Source: Spirochaetales bacterium (lineage in GTDB: Bacteria; Spirochaetota; Spirochaetia; Sphaerochaetales; Sphaerochaetaceae). Taken from it: a DNA stretch of 64,000 nucleotides. Both the position numbers and the translations under genes were made by a program. The DNA lies in contig JALEVV010000017.1 of the NCBI GenBank assembly GCA_022788185.1, positions 32,887 to 96,886 of the forward strand. The letters are read 5' to 3'. The notes under the pieces are model-generated. The model did no database searches, was not told the DNA's origin, and saw only the letters and a program-made list of their open reading frames with translations. This document shows positions 1 to 9,100 of this stretch, in pieces (position 1 is the stretch's first letter; every line of letters begins with the position of its first letter).

Positions 1-44
1 GCTGTCACTGAATAATCCATCGTTTCAAAGATTTTCAAATATGC

Positions 45-73
45 TTTACAGTTACAACGCTTAATTGTATTAT
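45..73 (+). promoter_or_regulatory. sigma-70-type promoter of the nucleoside ABC operon
   Basis: TTTACA at 45-50 and TATTAT at 68-73 are separated by 17 bases. Transcription should begin near 80, leaving a leader of about 27 bases that carries AGGAGA at 95-100. I see no purine riboswitch in the short leader. Confidence 0.55.
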
Positions 74-106
74 TTGGAATACATTCATATTCATAGGAGA
101 ATAACA

Positions 107-1165
107 ATGAAGAAGGCTTTTGCTATTATTTTAATGTGTCTCGTTGCTTTCTCAGTGTTCGCACAGGGTGCTGCCGAAGCTCCCGCAAAGCAGGCACTGA
201 AGGTTGGTATGGTCACTGACTCCGGTACGATCGATGACCGCTCATTCAACCAGGGAACATTCGAAGGTGTCAAGAAGGCTGCTGACGAGCTCGGTTGGGA
301 GAACACATATCTCCGCCCCTCCGGCACAACAACTTCCGACTATGTCCAGGCAATCTATGCACTCTATGATCAGGGTTACTCATTCGTGGCATGCCCCGGC
401 TTCCTCTTCGCTGAAGCAGTTGCTCAGGTTCAGGGTGAAGTTGACGATCTCAACCTCGTAATCATCGATGATGCACTCTCTGCAGGCATCGGTCCCAAGA
501 CAGTAGCAATCGTATTCAAGGAGCAGGAGTCAGGCTTCCTCGCAGGTCTCGCAACAGCTCTCAAGATTCAGACCGGTGATGTAGGTTTCGTCGGCGGTAT
601 GGAAATTCCTTCCGTACAGAAGTTCAGCTGGGGCTTCCAGCAGGGCGTCAAGTATGCCAACGACAACTACGGCACAACAGTTTCCATGAAGGCTGAGAAC
701 TTCGTTTACTCCGGTTCATTCTCCGATCTCGCTCTCGGACAGCAGCTTGCCAACGCAATGTATGCAAGAGGCGTTAAGGTTATCTTCGCTGCAGCAGGCG
801 GTACAGGTGTCGGCGCTATCAACGAGGCAAAGAACAGAAGAATCGCAGGTCAGGATGTCTGGGCAGTAGGTGTTGACGTTGACCAGTATTCAGTCGGTGA
901 CATGGGTAACGGTCAGTCATGTATCCTCACTTCAGCAATGAAGGACGTTGCAGGCGTTGCTTACGATATGGTCAAGGCTCTTGCTGACGGCACATATCCC
1001 GGCGGACAGCTCCTCACTCTCGGTATCAAGGAAGACAGGGCAGGTATCCCCGCATCCAACCCCAACCTCACACCTGAGATCGAAGCAACAGTTGCAGAAG
1101 TCGTTGAGCTCATCAAGGCCGGTAAGGTCACAATCGCAGACAACGGCAATGGACTTATCAAATAA
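107..1165 (+). CDS. BMP family (PnrA-like) nucleoside-binding protein of an ABC importer
   Basis: This 352-residue protein is the periplasmic binding component of a nucleoside ABC importer. The N-terminus is a Sec signal peptide with a likely cut after VFA (about residue 19); no convincing lipobox surrounds the only early Cys, so it is probably soluble, unlike the lipoprotein PnrA/TmpC of treponemes. Family hallmarks include the DSGTIDDRSFNQGTFEG segment near residue 40 and a GGTGVGAINEAK segment in the C-terminal lobe. The ATG at 107 follows AGGAGA by 6 bases; an upstream in-frame start at 65 lacks a ribosome site. The ATPase and permease genes that follow, and punA, point to purine nucleosides as ligand (inference). 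Confidence 0.93.
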   Translation: MKKAFAIILMCLVAFSVFAQGAAEAPAKQALKVGMVTDSGTIDDRSFNQGTFEGVKKAADELGWENTYLRPSGTTTSDYVQAIYALYDQGYSFVACPGFLFAEAVAQVQGEVDDLNLVIIDDALSAGIGPKTVAIVFKEQESGFLAGLATALKIQTGDVGFVGGMEIPSVQKFSWGFQQGVKYANDNYGTTVSMKAENFVYSGSFSDLALGQQLANAMYARGVKVIFAAAGGTGVGAINEAKNRRIAGQDVWAVGVDVDQYSVGDMGNGQSCILTSAMKDVAGVAYDMVKALADGTYPGGQLLTLGIKEDRAGIPASNPNLTPEIEATVAEVVELIKAGKVTIADNGNGLIK

Positions 1166-1188
1166 GATAATCAACTGCTGAAAGAAAT

Positions 1189-1221
1189 AGGCCGCCTTGT
1201 ACCATGTCCTGGCGGCCTTTT
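1189..1221 (+). terminator. intra-operon attenuating terminator after the binding-protein gene
   Basis: AGGCCGCC (1189-1196) pairs perfectly with GGCGGCCT (1211-1218) and is followed by a short T run. It lies between the binding-protein gene and its ATPase. Partial termination here would give excess binding protein over transporter, a common arrangement in ABC operons. Confidence 0.75.
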
Positions 1222-1263
1222 AAAAATAATCCGTGCATCAGCACGCCTCATTTTGGAGATGAG

Positions 1264-2778
1264 ATGAGTCACGTAATCGAAATGATCGGGATCCGTAAGG
1301 AGTTCCCGGGTATCGTCGCCAACGACAACATAACACTGCAGGTGGAAGAGGGAGAAATCCACGCCATCCTCGGTGAGAACGGCGCAGGAAAGTCCACTCT
1401 TATGAGTATTCTCTTCGGCCTCTATCATGCAGACAGGGGTGTGATAAAGGTAAGGGGAAAGGAAGTCGACATCAAGAGCCCGAACGATGCGTTCGATCTT
1501 GGTATCGGAATGGTTCACCAGCACTTCCAGCTGGTACATAACTTCACTGTTGCGGAAAACATCATCCTCGGCAAGGAAGGCAGTTTTGTTTATGACATTA
1601 AGACCGCATCCAGAAAGATCAAGGAAATATCTGAAAAGTATGGCCTTGCCATCGAACCGGATATGGTCATTGAAGATATCACGGTGGGCATGCAGCAGCG
1701 TGTCGAAATCCTGAAGATGCTTTACAGGGATGCCGACATCCTCATCTTCGACGAGCCTACCGGAGTTCTGACTCCTCAGGAAATCGAGGAGCTGATGCAG
1801 ATCATGAAAAACCTCATCAAGGAGGGTAAGTCTATCATCCTCATTACCCACAAGCTTGATGAGATCAAGCAGGTTGCGGACCGCTGTACCGTAATAAGAC
1901 GCGGTAAGTACATCGGCGTCGTAGACGTTAAGACCACAAGCGTCGATGAGATGGCTGCCATGATGGTAGGCCGTCCCGTAAGCTTCAAGGTTGAGAAGAA
2001 GCCTCCCGTGCTTAAGGACACTGTCCTTGAGATCTCGCATCTCAGCGTCAAGAACGCAAAGGGCGTACTTGGAGTCAAGGACTTCTCCCTCTCAGTCAGA
2101 GGCGGTGAGATCGTGGGTGTGGCCGGTGTCGACGGAAACGGACAGAGTGAGCTCATCGAGGCGATCACGGGATTAAGAAAGATAGAGAGCGGCAGCGTCA
2201 TCCTCTGCGGAAATGACATTACCCACATGTCCATCCAGCAGCGCAACGAGCTCGGACTCGGACACATTCCCGAGGACAGACAGAAGAGGGGACTGGTCCT
2301 CTCCGCTCCGCTTACGACCAACATGGTCATCAAGGAGTTCTACAAGCCCCGTTTCGGAAAGGGCGGTATTCTCCAGACAAAGGAAATCGAGGAGTACACC
2401 GAGGCGATCATCAATAAGTTCGACGTCCGTTCCGGTGAAGGCAAGGACTCCCTTGCCGGAAAGCTTTCAGGCGGTAACCAGCAGAAGGCGATCATCGGCC
2501 GTGAAGTAACTGCAGAGCCTGAGCTTCTTATCGCAGTACAGCCTACCAGAGGTCTCGACGTCGGTGCAATCGAGTTCATTCATAAGCAGCTTGTGGAACA
2601 GAGGGACAAGGGTAAGGCCGTCCTGCTCGTCTCGTTCGAGCTTGATGAGATATTCAACCTCTCTGACCGCATTGCCGTAATCAATGCAGGCCGTCTCATC
2701 GATATCGTCGACACCAAGGACACTGACGTCAATTCAGTCGGTCTCATGATGGCCGGTATAAAGAAGGAGGAGAAGTGA
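1264..2778 (+). CDS. nucleoside ABC importer, duplicated ATP-binding subunit
   Basis: This 504-residue protein has two fused nucleotide-binding domains, as in NupO/YufO and RbsA-type ATPases. Domain 1 has a canonical Walker A (GENGAGKST) and DEPTGVLTP at Walker B but an atypical signature region (TVGMQQRVE). Domain 2 has a degenerate Walker A (GVDGNGQSE), a good signature (LSGGNQQK) and AVQPTRGLDVGA. This asymmetry is normal for the family. The ATG at 1264 is preceded by GGAG; the longer frame from 1204 would run through the terminator. Its TGA overlaps the ATG of the next gene, indicating translational coupling. Confidence 0.93.
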   Translation: MSHVIEMIGIRKEFPGIVANDNITLQVEEGEIHAILGENGAGKSTLMSILFGLYHADRGVIKVRGKEVDIKSPNDAFDLGIGMVHQHFQLVHNFTVAENIILGKEGSFVYDIKTASRKIKEISEKYGLAIEPDMVIEDITVGMQQRVEILKMLYRDADILIFDEPTGVLTPQEIEELMQIMKNLIKEGKSIILITHKLDEIKQVADRCTVIRRGKYIGVVDVKTTSVDEMAAMMVGRPVSFKVEKKPPVLKDTVLEISHLSVKNAKGVLGVKDFSLSVRGGEIVGVAGVDGNGQSELIEAITGLRKIESGSVILCGNDITHMSIQQRNELGLGHIPEDRQKRGLVLSAPLTTNMVIKEFYKPRFGKGGILQTKEIEEYTEAIINKFDVRSGEGKDSLAGKLSGGNQQKAIIGREVTAEPELLIAVQPTRGLDVGAIEFIHKQLVEQRDKGKAVLLVSFELDEIFNLSDRIAVINAGRLIDIVDTKDTDVNSVGLMMAGIKKEEK

Positions 2779-3992
2779 TGAACAAAGGAAAAGTGATTAA
2801 CAAACCTCTGGAAGCCAGAAAGGCATCTCCCCTGCTCGTATCGGTATCGGCAGTTATCCTCGGCATGCTGGCCGGATGCATCCTCATACTGGTCATCGGA
2901 AAAAACCCCATAACGGGTTATTCGAAGCTCTTCATGGGAGCCCTTTCCAACAAGAGAAAGATCGGTGCCACCATCGGACTCTCGACACAGCTCATCTTTG
3001 CCGGTCTTTCCTTTTCATTCGCATATAAGACAGGTCTCTTCAACATCGGCGGATCGGGACAGATGCTTGTCGGCGGCATCACATGCAGCCTGCTTGCCCA
3101 CATGCTTCCCGCCGGTATTCCCAGACCCATCTACCTTGTCATCATTATCCTTGCGGCAATCCTGGCAGGCGGTCTCTGGGGCTTCATAAGCGGCTTCCTC
3201 AAGGCGAAGTTCAACGTGCATGAGGTAGTATCGTGCATCATGCTCAACTGGATCGCCTACTGGATCTGCTACGACTTCATCCCGCGTTTCATCATCGATC
3301 CCTCGATTGCGGTAAAGTCAGCCCCGATCGCAAATGAGAGAACGCTCAGAAGCGGTATCTTCACGGCCCTCTTCGGCAAGACGACCACCGCAAACCTCGG
3401 CTTCCTGCTGGCAATCGCGGCAGTCGTGCTCATCTGGTTCATCCTCAACAAGACGACTCTGGGCTTCAACCTGAAGGCAGTCGGTGCCAACAGATACTGT
3501 GCCGAATACGCAGGTATCAAGGTAACGAAGTCAATCATCATCTCGATGGCCATCTCCGGTGCCCTGTGCGGACTTGCAGGACTTTCATTCTACTGCGGTT
3601 ACTCCAACATCATGGAAATGGGCAAGATGCCCAGTGAAGGCTTCGACGGCATTGCGGTATCCCTGCTGGGCAACGCAACCCCGGTAGGCTCACTGGTAGC
3701 CGGTCTCTTCTTCGGCGTGCTCAAGAACGGTAAGCTCTCCCTTGCCGCAATCGGAATCCCGACCGAACTGGCCGACACGATCATCGCCATCATCATCTAC
3801 TTTGCCGCCACAAACGTTCTCTTCAGGAACTTCTGGGACGGACTCTTCAAGAAATCCTTTGAAAGGCAGGAAGAGTATTTCAGCCTTGCGGTAAAGGGTG
3901 AGAAGACAATGGATCAGGTAACGCCTGAAGAGAGAAAGGCCCTGATAAAGCAGGGCAAAGAGCTTGCAAAAGCCAAAAAGGAGGTAAAGTAA
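2778..3992 (+). CDS. nucleoside ABC importer permease subunit 1
   Basis: This is a 404-residue inner-membrane permease of the BPD_transp_2 type (NupP/YufP-like) with multiple hydrophobic segments. It has an interior GLFNIGGSGQMLVGG motif and a later EYAGIKVTKSIIISMAISGAL region characteristic of these permeases. A charged cytoplasmic C-terminal tail follows the last membrane segment. AAGGAGG at 2764-2770 lies 7 bases before the ATG at 2778, which overlaps the preceding TGA; a GTG three bases upstream is a less likely start. It should pair with the next gene product to form the channel. Confidence 0.92.
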   Translation: MNKGKVINKPLEARKASPLLVSVSAVILGMLAGCILILVIGKNPITGYSKLFMGALSNKRKIGATIGLSTQLIFAGLSFSFAYKTGLFNIGGSGQMLVGGITCSLLAHMLPAGIPRPIYLVIIILAAILAGGLWGFISGFLKAKFNVHEVVSCIMLNWIAYWICYDFIPRFIIDPSIAVKSAPIANERTLRSGIFTALFGKTTTANLGFLLAIAAVVLIWFILNKTTLGFNLKAVGANRYCAEYAGIKVTKSIIISMAISGALCGLAGLSFYCGYSNIMEMGKMPSEGFDGIAVSLLGNATPVGSLVAGLFFGVLKNGKLSLAAIGIPTELADTIIAIIIYFAATNVLFRNFWDGLFKKSFERQEEYFSLAVKGEKTMDQVTPEERKALIKQGKELAKAKKEVK

Positions 3993-3993
3993 T

Positions 3994-4941
3994 ATGTGGG
4001 AACTCCTTATCATAATCGTACCGTCCGCGATCGCATACACGATGCCGCTCTTAATGGGCGCCCTCGGCGGTCTTTATTCTGAGCGCAGCGGTGTCACCAA
4101 CCTCTGTATCGAAGGTCTCATGCTCTTCGGATGCTTTGCCTCTGCCGCAACCATCGTGAAGCTTCAGGCAATCCCCGGTTTCAGCTACAACCTTGCCATC
4201 GTCATCGGCATCGTCGTCGCGATGCTGGCTTCCACACTGCTGGCAGCCCTCCATGCCTTTGCCTCGATCAATCTCAAGGCAGACCAGACGATCTCCGGAA
4301 CGGCCATCAACATGCTTTCCACCGCTCTTTCCCTCTTCCTGGCACAGACGATCACGGGAAGCGGAAACATCACCGTCGTGAGAGCCGTCATCAGAAGCGA
4401 TGTGCCCCTGCTTTCAAAGATCCCCGTCATCGGCCCCCTGTTCTTCTCGGAGTCCTACTGGACTACCTGGATCTGCATCGCGGTCTGGATCTCCAGCTAC
4501 TTCCTCCTTTATAAGACAAGCTTCGGCCTCAGACTCAGGGCTTGCGGTGAGCATCCTTCCGCAGTTGCATCTGCCGGTGTCAACGTCCATAAGATGAGAT
4601 ACATCGGTGTGCTTACATCCGGTTTCCTTTCAGGTCTCGGCGGCGCATGCATCCTCGTCACATATGCGGGTGAGTACAATGCCGGAGCCGGTATCAACGG
4701 TCTTGGCTTCCTGGCAATCGCAGCCCTCATCTTCGGACAGTGGAAGCCGCTCGGAATCCTCGGTTCCACCGCTTTCTTCGGACTGTGCATGACGATTGCG
4801 AACATCGGAAGAATCCTTCCCGCGTTCTCAGGGATCCCGATGGCAGTCCTCGGTGCGTTCCCGTACGTCGCAACACTCATCGCACTTGTATTCTCATCCA
4901 AGAAGAGTGCGGCTCCGCTGGCTTCCGGTCAGCCCTTCTGA
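3994..4941 (+). CDS. nucleoside ABC importer permease subunit 2
   Basis: This 315-residue polytopic membrane protein is the second permease of the importer (NupQ/YufQ-like). The N-terminus contains the family pattern GALGGLYSERSGVTNLCIEG, and the middle carries LRLRACGEHPSAVASAGVNV followed by a glycine-rich membrane segment. It starts one base after the stop of the preceding permease, with GGAGG at 3979-3983 just upstream. A binding protein, a double ATPase and two permeases make a complete importer. Confidence 0.92.
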   Translation: MWELLIIIVPSAIAYTMPLLMGALGGLYSERSGVTNLCIEGLMLFGCFASAATIVKLQAIPGFSYNLAIVIGIVVAMLASTLLAALHAFASINLKADQTISGTAINMLSTALSLFLAQTITGSGNITVVRAVIRSDVPLLSKIPVIGPLFFSESYWTTWICIAVWISSYFLLYKTSFGLRLRACGEHPSAVASAGVNVHKMRYIGVLTSGFLSGLGGACILVTYAGEYNAGAGINGLGFLAIAALIFGQWKPLGILGSTAFFGLCMTIANIGRILPAFSGIPMAVLGAFPYVATLIALVFSSKKSAAPLASGQPF

Positions 4942-4953
4942 TGGAGGTAATGT

Positions 4954-5778
4954 ATGTTAATTGACAATCTTAAGGAAAGCGCGGCTTTCATCCGCTCCCG
5001 TATCGGAGATGACATTCCCGAAATCGCCATCGTGCTCGGCTCCGGCCTCGGAGACCTGGCCGAGCAGCTCTCCGATCCCGTGTACATCCCGTACTCTGAG
5101 ATTCCCCACTTCCCGGTATCAACGGTGCCGGGACACAAGGGCAGACTCGCAGTCGGTAAGCTTGAAGGCAGAAAGGTTCTGTGCATGCAGGGACGCTTCC
5201 ACTACTATGAGGGCTGGACACTCCAGCAGTGCGTCTATCCCATCCAGACCTTCAGGGTACTCGGAATCTGGAATCTCATGCTCACCAATGCCGCAGGCTG
5301 TGTGAACACCTCCTGGCAGCCCGGAGACCTCATGGTCATCACCGATCACATCAAGCTCATGGGCGATTCACCGATGAGAGGTGCCAACTGTGATGAGCTC
5401 GGTCCCAGATTCTTCGACATGAGCCATGTCTATGACAGGGAGCTGCAGAAGACAGCCCATCAGGCTGCCGCAAAGCAGGGCTTCTCCCTCAGGGAAGGCA
5501 TCTACATGCTCTTCGGCGGCCCCCAGTTCGAGACCCCGGCCGAAGTGAGGCTTGCCCGTGCCCTCGGCGCAGATGCAGTCGGCATGTCCACTGTCCCCGA
5601 AGCGATCGCGGCCAGTCAGATGTCCATGAAGGTGCTCGGTATCTCATGTCTCACCAACATGGGTGCTGGCATCCTTGATCAGCCACTGAACCATGAGGAA
5701 GTCCTGGAAACAGGTGAAAGGGTTAAGAACCGCTTCCAGGCTCTCGTAAGGGAGATAATCTCAAAGTGGCCGCTGTAA
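4954..5778 (+). CDS. punA: purine-nucleoside phosphorylase
   Basis: This 274-residue cytoplasmic enzyme splits purine nucleosides with phosphate into base and pentose-1-phosphate. Trimeric PNP motifs are clear: GSGLGDLAEQ (phosphate loop), GHKGRLAVG, GRFHYYEG, NAAGCVN, FGGPQFETPAEVR and VGMSTVPEA, and the length is typical of the inosine/guanosine type. It follows the importer genes by 12 bases with GGAGG upstream of the ATG, so uptake and cleavage of nucleosides are probably co-expressed. Confidence 0.95.
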   Translation: MLIDNLKESAAFIRSRIGDDIPEIAIVLGSGLGDLAEQLSDPVYIPYSEIPHFPVSTVPGHKGRLAVGKLEGRKVLCMQGRFHYYEGWTLQQCVYPIQTFRVLGIWNLMLTNAAGCVNTSWQPGDLMVITDHIKLMGDSPMRGANCDELGPRFFDMSHVYDRELQKTAHQAAAKQGFSLREGIYMLFGGPQFETPAEVRLARALGADAVGMSTVPEAIAASQMSMKVLGISCLTNMGAGILDQPLNHEEVLETGERVKNRFQALVREIISKWPL

Positions 5779-6188
5779 GCGACATAATCATGCGTCATGA
5801 CCTCTCTCCCCTCCCCGGGGAAGGAGGTTATTTTCGTTTTATCGACACCTTCGGGGAAAACTCGGGGTGCATCTACTATCTCATCACCCGGGATACCTTC
5901 TCCTCGCTCCACAGACTCACCGATGATGAGATGTGGTTCTTTCTCGAAGGAGGGGAGGCGGAGCAGCTCATCATCCATCCTGACGGAAGGGAGGAAGTGC
6001 GAAGGCTCTCTGCTTCCTGCCGCAGCTCCCTGGTTAAGGCTGAGTGCTGGCAGGGAACGAAGCTGAGAAGCGGTGAATATGCACTCTTTTCCACAGTCAT
6101 GTCACCGCGCTACCGGGATGATATGTACTCCTCCCCGTCAGCTGATGTTATCGATGCCCACCCGGCAGCAAAGGAGTTCCTGCCATGA
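5766..6188 (+). CDS. cupin family protein (DUF985/cupin_5 type)
   Basis: This 140-residue protein carries a single cupin fold of the DUF985 family, recognised by GGYFRFIDTF, IYYLITRDTFSSLHRL and EMWFFLEGG. Such proteins are small beta barrels, often assigned to sugar or nucleotide-sugar binding, but their chemistry is not settled. The GTG start at 5766 overlaps the end of punA by 13 bases and has AGGGAG about 10 bases upstream; an ATG at 5790 is an alternative. Its stop overlaps the next start (ATGA), so it belongs to the nucleoside operon. Confidence 0.85.
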   Translation: MAAVSDIIMRHDLSPLPGEGGYFRFIDTFGENSGCIYYLITRDTFSSLHRLTDDEMWFFLEGGEAEQLIIHPDGREEVRRLSASCRSSLVKAECWQGTKLRSGEYALFSTVMSPRYRDDMYSSPSADVIDAHPAAKEFLP

Positions 6189-6853
6189 AAAGCGTTCTCA
6201 TCACAGGGGCATACTCACCCCTTGGACGGGCGATATGCACTCAGTTCCTCTCTGCCGGATACAATGTATACGGCACGACGACCAATCCGGAAAACCACGA
6301 TGATGAAATCACGACACTGGTTGTGGACATCACAAGGGAAGCTGAAACGGAGAAGGCCCTTTCAACCATTTCCGAGCTCGATGTGCTCGTGAACAATGCG
6401 GGCATCTTCACCAGTGCAGCTCCCGGGGAGCTGACTCTGGAGGACTTTGAGAGCGTGTTTGCCGTGAACCTCAGGGGGCTTTTCCTCGTTACCAGAAAGC
6501 TGCTGCCGCTGCTTGAGAAGAGCGATGGCTCGATCGTGAACATCTCTTCAATGAACAGCCTCCATCCGGGCTTCGGAGGCACCGCCCACTACGATGCCTC
6601 AAAGGGAGCGGTCTCTGCATACACCAGATCCCTTGCCAGGGAAACGGGGCTCAGGGTAAATGCGCTTGCCCCCGGCCTGATATCCAGAAAGGCCTTGGAG
6701 GGAAGCGACCTGGAAAGACACTGGAAGGATCATACTGTCTGTCCTGAGATGATGAATACCGAAGAGCTTGCCCGAACCGTCCTCTTCCTGGCTGAGTCGA
6801 CGGGTATTTACGGTCAGACATTGCTTCAGGATAACGGATATTGTCTTTACTAA
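6185..6853 (+). CDS. SDR family oxidoreductase
   Basis: This 222-residue protein is a classical short-chain dehydrogenase/reductase. It has the glycine-rich cofactor motif TGAYSPLG near the N-terminus, NNAG around residue 71, a catalytic Ser region (NISSMNS) and YDASK as the active-site Tyr/Lys pair. The substrate cannot be read from the sequence. Its ATG overlaps the stop of the cupin gene, making it the last gene of the nucleoside operon. Confidence 0.9.
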   Translation: MKSVLITGAYSPLGRAICTQFLSAGYNVYGTTTNPENHDDEITTLVVDITREAETEKALSTISELDVLVNNAGIFTSAAPGELTLEDFESVFAVNLRGLFLVTRKLLPLLEKSDGSIVNISSMNSLHPGFGGTAHYDASKGAVSAYTRSLARETGLRVNALAPGLISRKALEGSDLERHWKDHTVCPEMMNTEELARTVLFLAESTGIYGQTLLQDNGYCLY

Positions 6854-6875
6854 GCGGAAAGGGTGCATTTATAAT
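6846..6875 (+). promoter_or_regulatory. promoter predicted to give a leaderless mRNA
   Basis: TTTACT (6846-6851) and TATAAT (6870-6875) are 18 bases apart. The ATG at 6884 begins 8 bases after the -10 element and no Shine-Dalgarno sequence precedes it, so transcription should start at or next to the start codon. Confidence 0.6.
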
Positions 6876-6883
6876 TAAGAGTC

Positions 6884-7579
6884 ATGAAGATTCTGTGCGT
6901 GGCTGATGAGACCGACTCTCTTGTATATAGCTCTGTCGTGAAGAGCATATACGGTGACTGCGACTTCGTCATAAGCGCAGGAGACCTCCCTTTGAGATAC
7001 TACGACTACATCATGACCATCCTGGGCAAGGATCTTTACTACGTCTACGGCAACCACAATCTGGAACAGTTCCGTGAGAGGATGCTGAAGGAAGACATAT
7101 ACTCCCAGATGGGACAGCGTACAAACCTCATACCACATTCCGGCGGTGACCTCGTTGACGGTAAGTGCATTTACGATAAGAAAAGGGATCTCATAATAAT
7201 GGGTCTGGGCGGCTCCATGCTCTACAACTACGGAATGAGCCAGTACTCCGAAAAACAGATGCTTTGGAGGATAAGAAAGCTCATTCCCAGACTTCTTTAC
7301 AACAAAAAACGTTACGGAAGGTATGTGGACATCCTCATCACCCATGCACCCGTTGCCGGAATGGGCGACGGCGTTGATATCTGCCATAAGGGTTTTGAGT
7401 GCTTTAAGTGGTTCATTGAACGTTATTCACCCAGGTATCTGCTGCACGGACATGTGCACCTGTTTGACGAGAATGCAAACAGAATGTATAAATACGGAGA
7501 TACCACGATAATCAACATCTACAAGAGTTTCATCATAGATGATCCTGCTCTCGGGAGGAGCGATGTCAGAAAACCTTAA
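6884..7579 (+). CDS. metallophosphoesterase
   Basis: This 231-residue protein belongs to the calcineurin-like phosphoesterases. Visible motifs are SAGDLP (GD), YGNHN (GNH), ITHAPVAG (H) and LHGHVH (GHxH), which together bind two metal ions. The first motif is VADETD rather than the usual DxH, so one ligand is atypical. No membrane segment is visible, so it is cytoplasmic. The end overlaps the start of the next gene by 17 bases, suggesting co-expression. The substrate is unknown. Confidence 0.85.
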   Translation: MKILCVADETDSLVYSSVVKSIYGDCDFVISAGDLPLRYYDYIMTILGKDLYYVYGNHNLEQFRERMLKEDIYSQMGQRTNLIPHSGGDLVDGKCIYDKKRDLIIMGLGGSMLYNYGMSQYSEKQMLWRIRKLIPRLLYNKKRYGRYVDILITHAPVAGMGDGVDICHKGFECFKWFIERYSPRYLLHGHVHLFDENANRMYKYGDTTIINIYKSFIIDDPALGRSDVRKP

Positions 7580-8468
7580 TTCCAATCAGGCGATGGAGGA
7601 CTTCAGCCGAGCAAAGAGAAGGGCCCGCTTCAACTCCTTCTTCAATACGCTCCAGTGGAAGAATTCCGATCTCCTTTCCCTCTATGAGGTGACGAAAATC
7701 ATCAAGCCCAGGAAAGAGACTTACCTGGGAATGCAGACGATCCCTGTGGATAAAATCATAGGTTCGGAAGGACGCTACCGGGACTTCTCCTCAGCCTTCT
7801 TCCCCAAGAAGGAGATGCTGAAGAGCCGCTGGACCAGTATCGACATGGCAAGGCTTGAGGATGTCATCCTGCCCCCGATCTCAGTCTACTCCCTGGGCGG
7901 AAACTACTTCGTGCGCGACGGAAACCACAGGGTGTCGGTCGCCAAGAGCATGGGAGTCGAGTTCATAGATGCCGAGGTCGTTGAGCTGGACAGCCAGATC
8001 GAGCTTGAACCGGGCATGACGCTGAAGCAGATAAAGGCCCGTGCGGTGGAGTATGAGAGGAAGATGTTCATGAATCAGTACAATCCCACATACCTGCCCA
8101 TGGATGAGATCCGTTTCACGGCACCGGGCTCATACCCTGAGATGGTAAACCACATCCTGGTTCACAAGTACTACATCAATCAGAACAGGGAAGGTGAGAT
8201 TTCCTTCGAGGAAGCCGCGAAGAGCTGGTATGAGAATGTCTACAAGCCCATCATCAGTGAGGTCAGGAAGGACAAGGTGCTTTCCAACTTCCCCGGTGAG
8301 ACGGAAGGCGACATGTACATGTGGCTTGTGAGGAAGTGGGATGAGAAGAAGCGCATGAAGCACGATGCCAGCATAGAGGAAACTGTCTCTGAGGCGAAAA
8401 AAGAGACGGCCCGCGGCCGCCTCGGAAGATATTTCAGAAAGCTTGCTGATTTCTTCAGACGCTCATAG
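7563..8468 (+). CDS. ParB-like nuclease-fold domain protein
   Basis: This protein of 301 residues contains a ParB/sulfiredoxin-like segment: IPVDKIIGSEGRYRDF near residue 60 and YFVRDGNHRVSVAKSMG near residues 115-131, the motif that binds nucleotide in ParB N-terminal domains. The remaining two thirds is not recognisable to me and ends in a basic tail. It lacks a typical ParB DNA-binding helix-turn-helix and has no ParA neighbour, so a chromosome-partitioning role should not be assumed. GGGAGGAG directly precedes the ATG at 7563; an in-frame ATG at 7539 lacks a ribosome site. It ends convergently against the flavodoxin-like gene with a 6-bp overlap. Confidence 0.7.
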   Translation: MSENLNSNQAMEDFSRAKRRARFNSFFNTLQWKNSDLLSLYEVTKIIKPRKETYLGMQTIPVDKIIGSEGRYRDFSSAFFPKKEMLKSRWTSIDMARLEDVILPPISVYSLGGNYFVRDGNHRVSVAKSMGVEFIDAEVVELDSQIELEPGMTLKQIKARAVEYERKMFMNQYNPTYLPMDEIRFTAPGSYPEMVNHILVHKYYINQNREGEISFEEAAKSWYENVYKPIISEVRKDKVLSNFPGETEGDMYMWLVRKWDEKKRMKHDASIEETVSEAKKETARGRLGRYFRKLADFFRRS

Positions 8469-9044
8469 ATAGCTCAGTATTCCTTCCACATACTTGTCAA
8501 TGACATCACCGAGTTTGTCGCTCGGTCTTATTCCCTTGTCCCGTCCCTCAAGGTGGACTATTCCCGCCACGGGCTGGTTTGAAAGCCTGACCTCCGGATG
8601 CACTCCGTAGGGAATGTGCAGCAGGGACATGTTCTGTGCCCAGTAAAGCATTGAGTCGAGGGCGTGAGAGCCTTCGCAGATCGAGTGGGCGCAGCTGGTG
8701 AAGCAGCCGAATAGTCTTCCGACCAGTCTCCGCTCCTCACACATATCATAGGTGCTGTCCAGAAAGGCCTTCATCTCCGCGGTCATGCCGCCGAAGCGGG
8801 TAGGTGCTCCGAGTATTATCATATCGGCCTTTTCCAGTGTTTCCTCGTTTGCAACCGAGAGATCGAGTATATCCTCAAGATACTGATTCACGCTGTCATT
8901 CTCTGCCGCCAGGATGTGAAGGTCGGGATCCTCGACCCTGTAGAGCCTTGCATCTATTCCCGATTCCTTAAGCCTGTCCTGCAGGTATGAGGCAATGATG
9001 TAAATGTTACCGCTGACTGAATGGATTATTATGTTGCATCTCAT
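8463..9044 (-). CDS. flavodoxin family protein / NAD(P)H-dependent oxidoreductase
   Basis: This 193-residue protein has a flavodoxin-like fold. The sequence runs from an N-terminal beta strand through a phosphate-loop-like region (SVSGNIYIIASYL) to LGAPTRFGGMTAEMKAFLD near residue 100 and FTSCAHSICEGS, resembling WrbA-type FMN proteins. It probably transfers electrons from NAD(P)H to quinones or other acceptors, but the substrate is unknown. AAAGGAG lies 8 bases before the ATG. It appears to be monocistronic. Confidence 0.82.
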   Translation of the reverse strand: MRCNIIIHSVSGNIYIIASYLQDRLKESGIDARLYRVEDPDLHILAAENDSVNQYLEDILDLSVANEETLEKADMIILGAPTRFGGMTAEMKAFLDSTYDMCEERRLVGRLFGCFTSCAHSICEGSHALDSMLYWAQNMSLLHIPYGVHPEVRLSNQPVAGIVHLEGRDKGIRPSDKLGDVIDKYVEGILSYL

Positions 9045-9100
9045 ATGAAGTGCTCCTTTCAGTCATTATAACCCAACAGTACGGGCCGCTGTTATATTTT

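Noticed and set aside
80..106. Purine riboswitch upstream of the nucleoside transporter
   Set aside because: The predicted leader is only about 27 bases and has no three-way-junction consensus.
1171..2040. 289-codon minus-strand ORF opposite the nucleoside ABC ATPase
   Set aside because: Antisense shadow of conserved ATPase motifs; no start signals.
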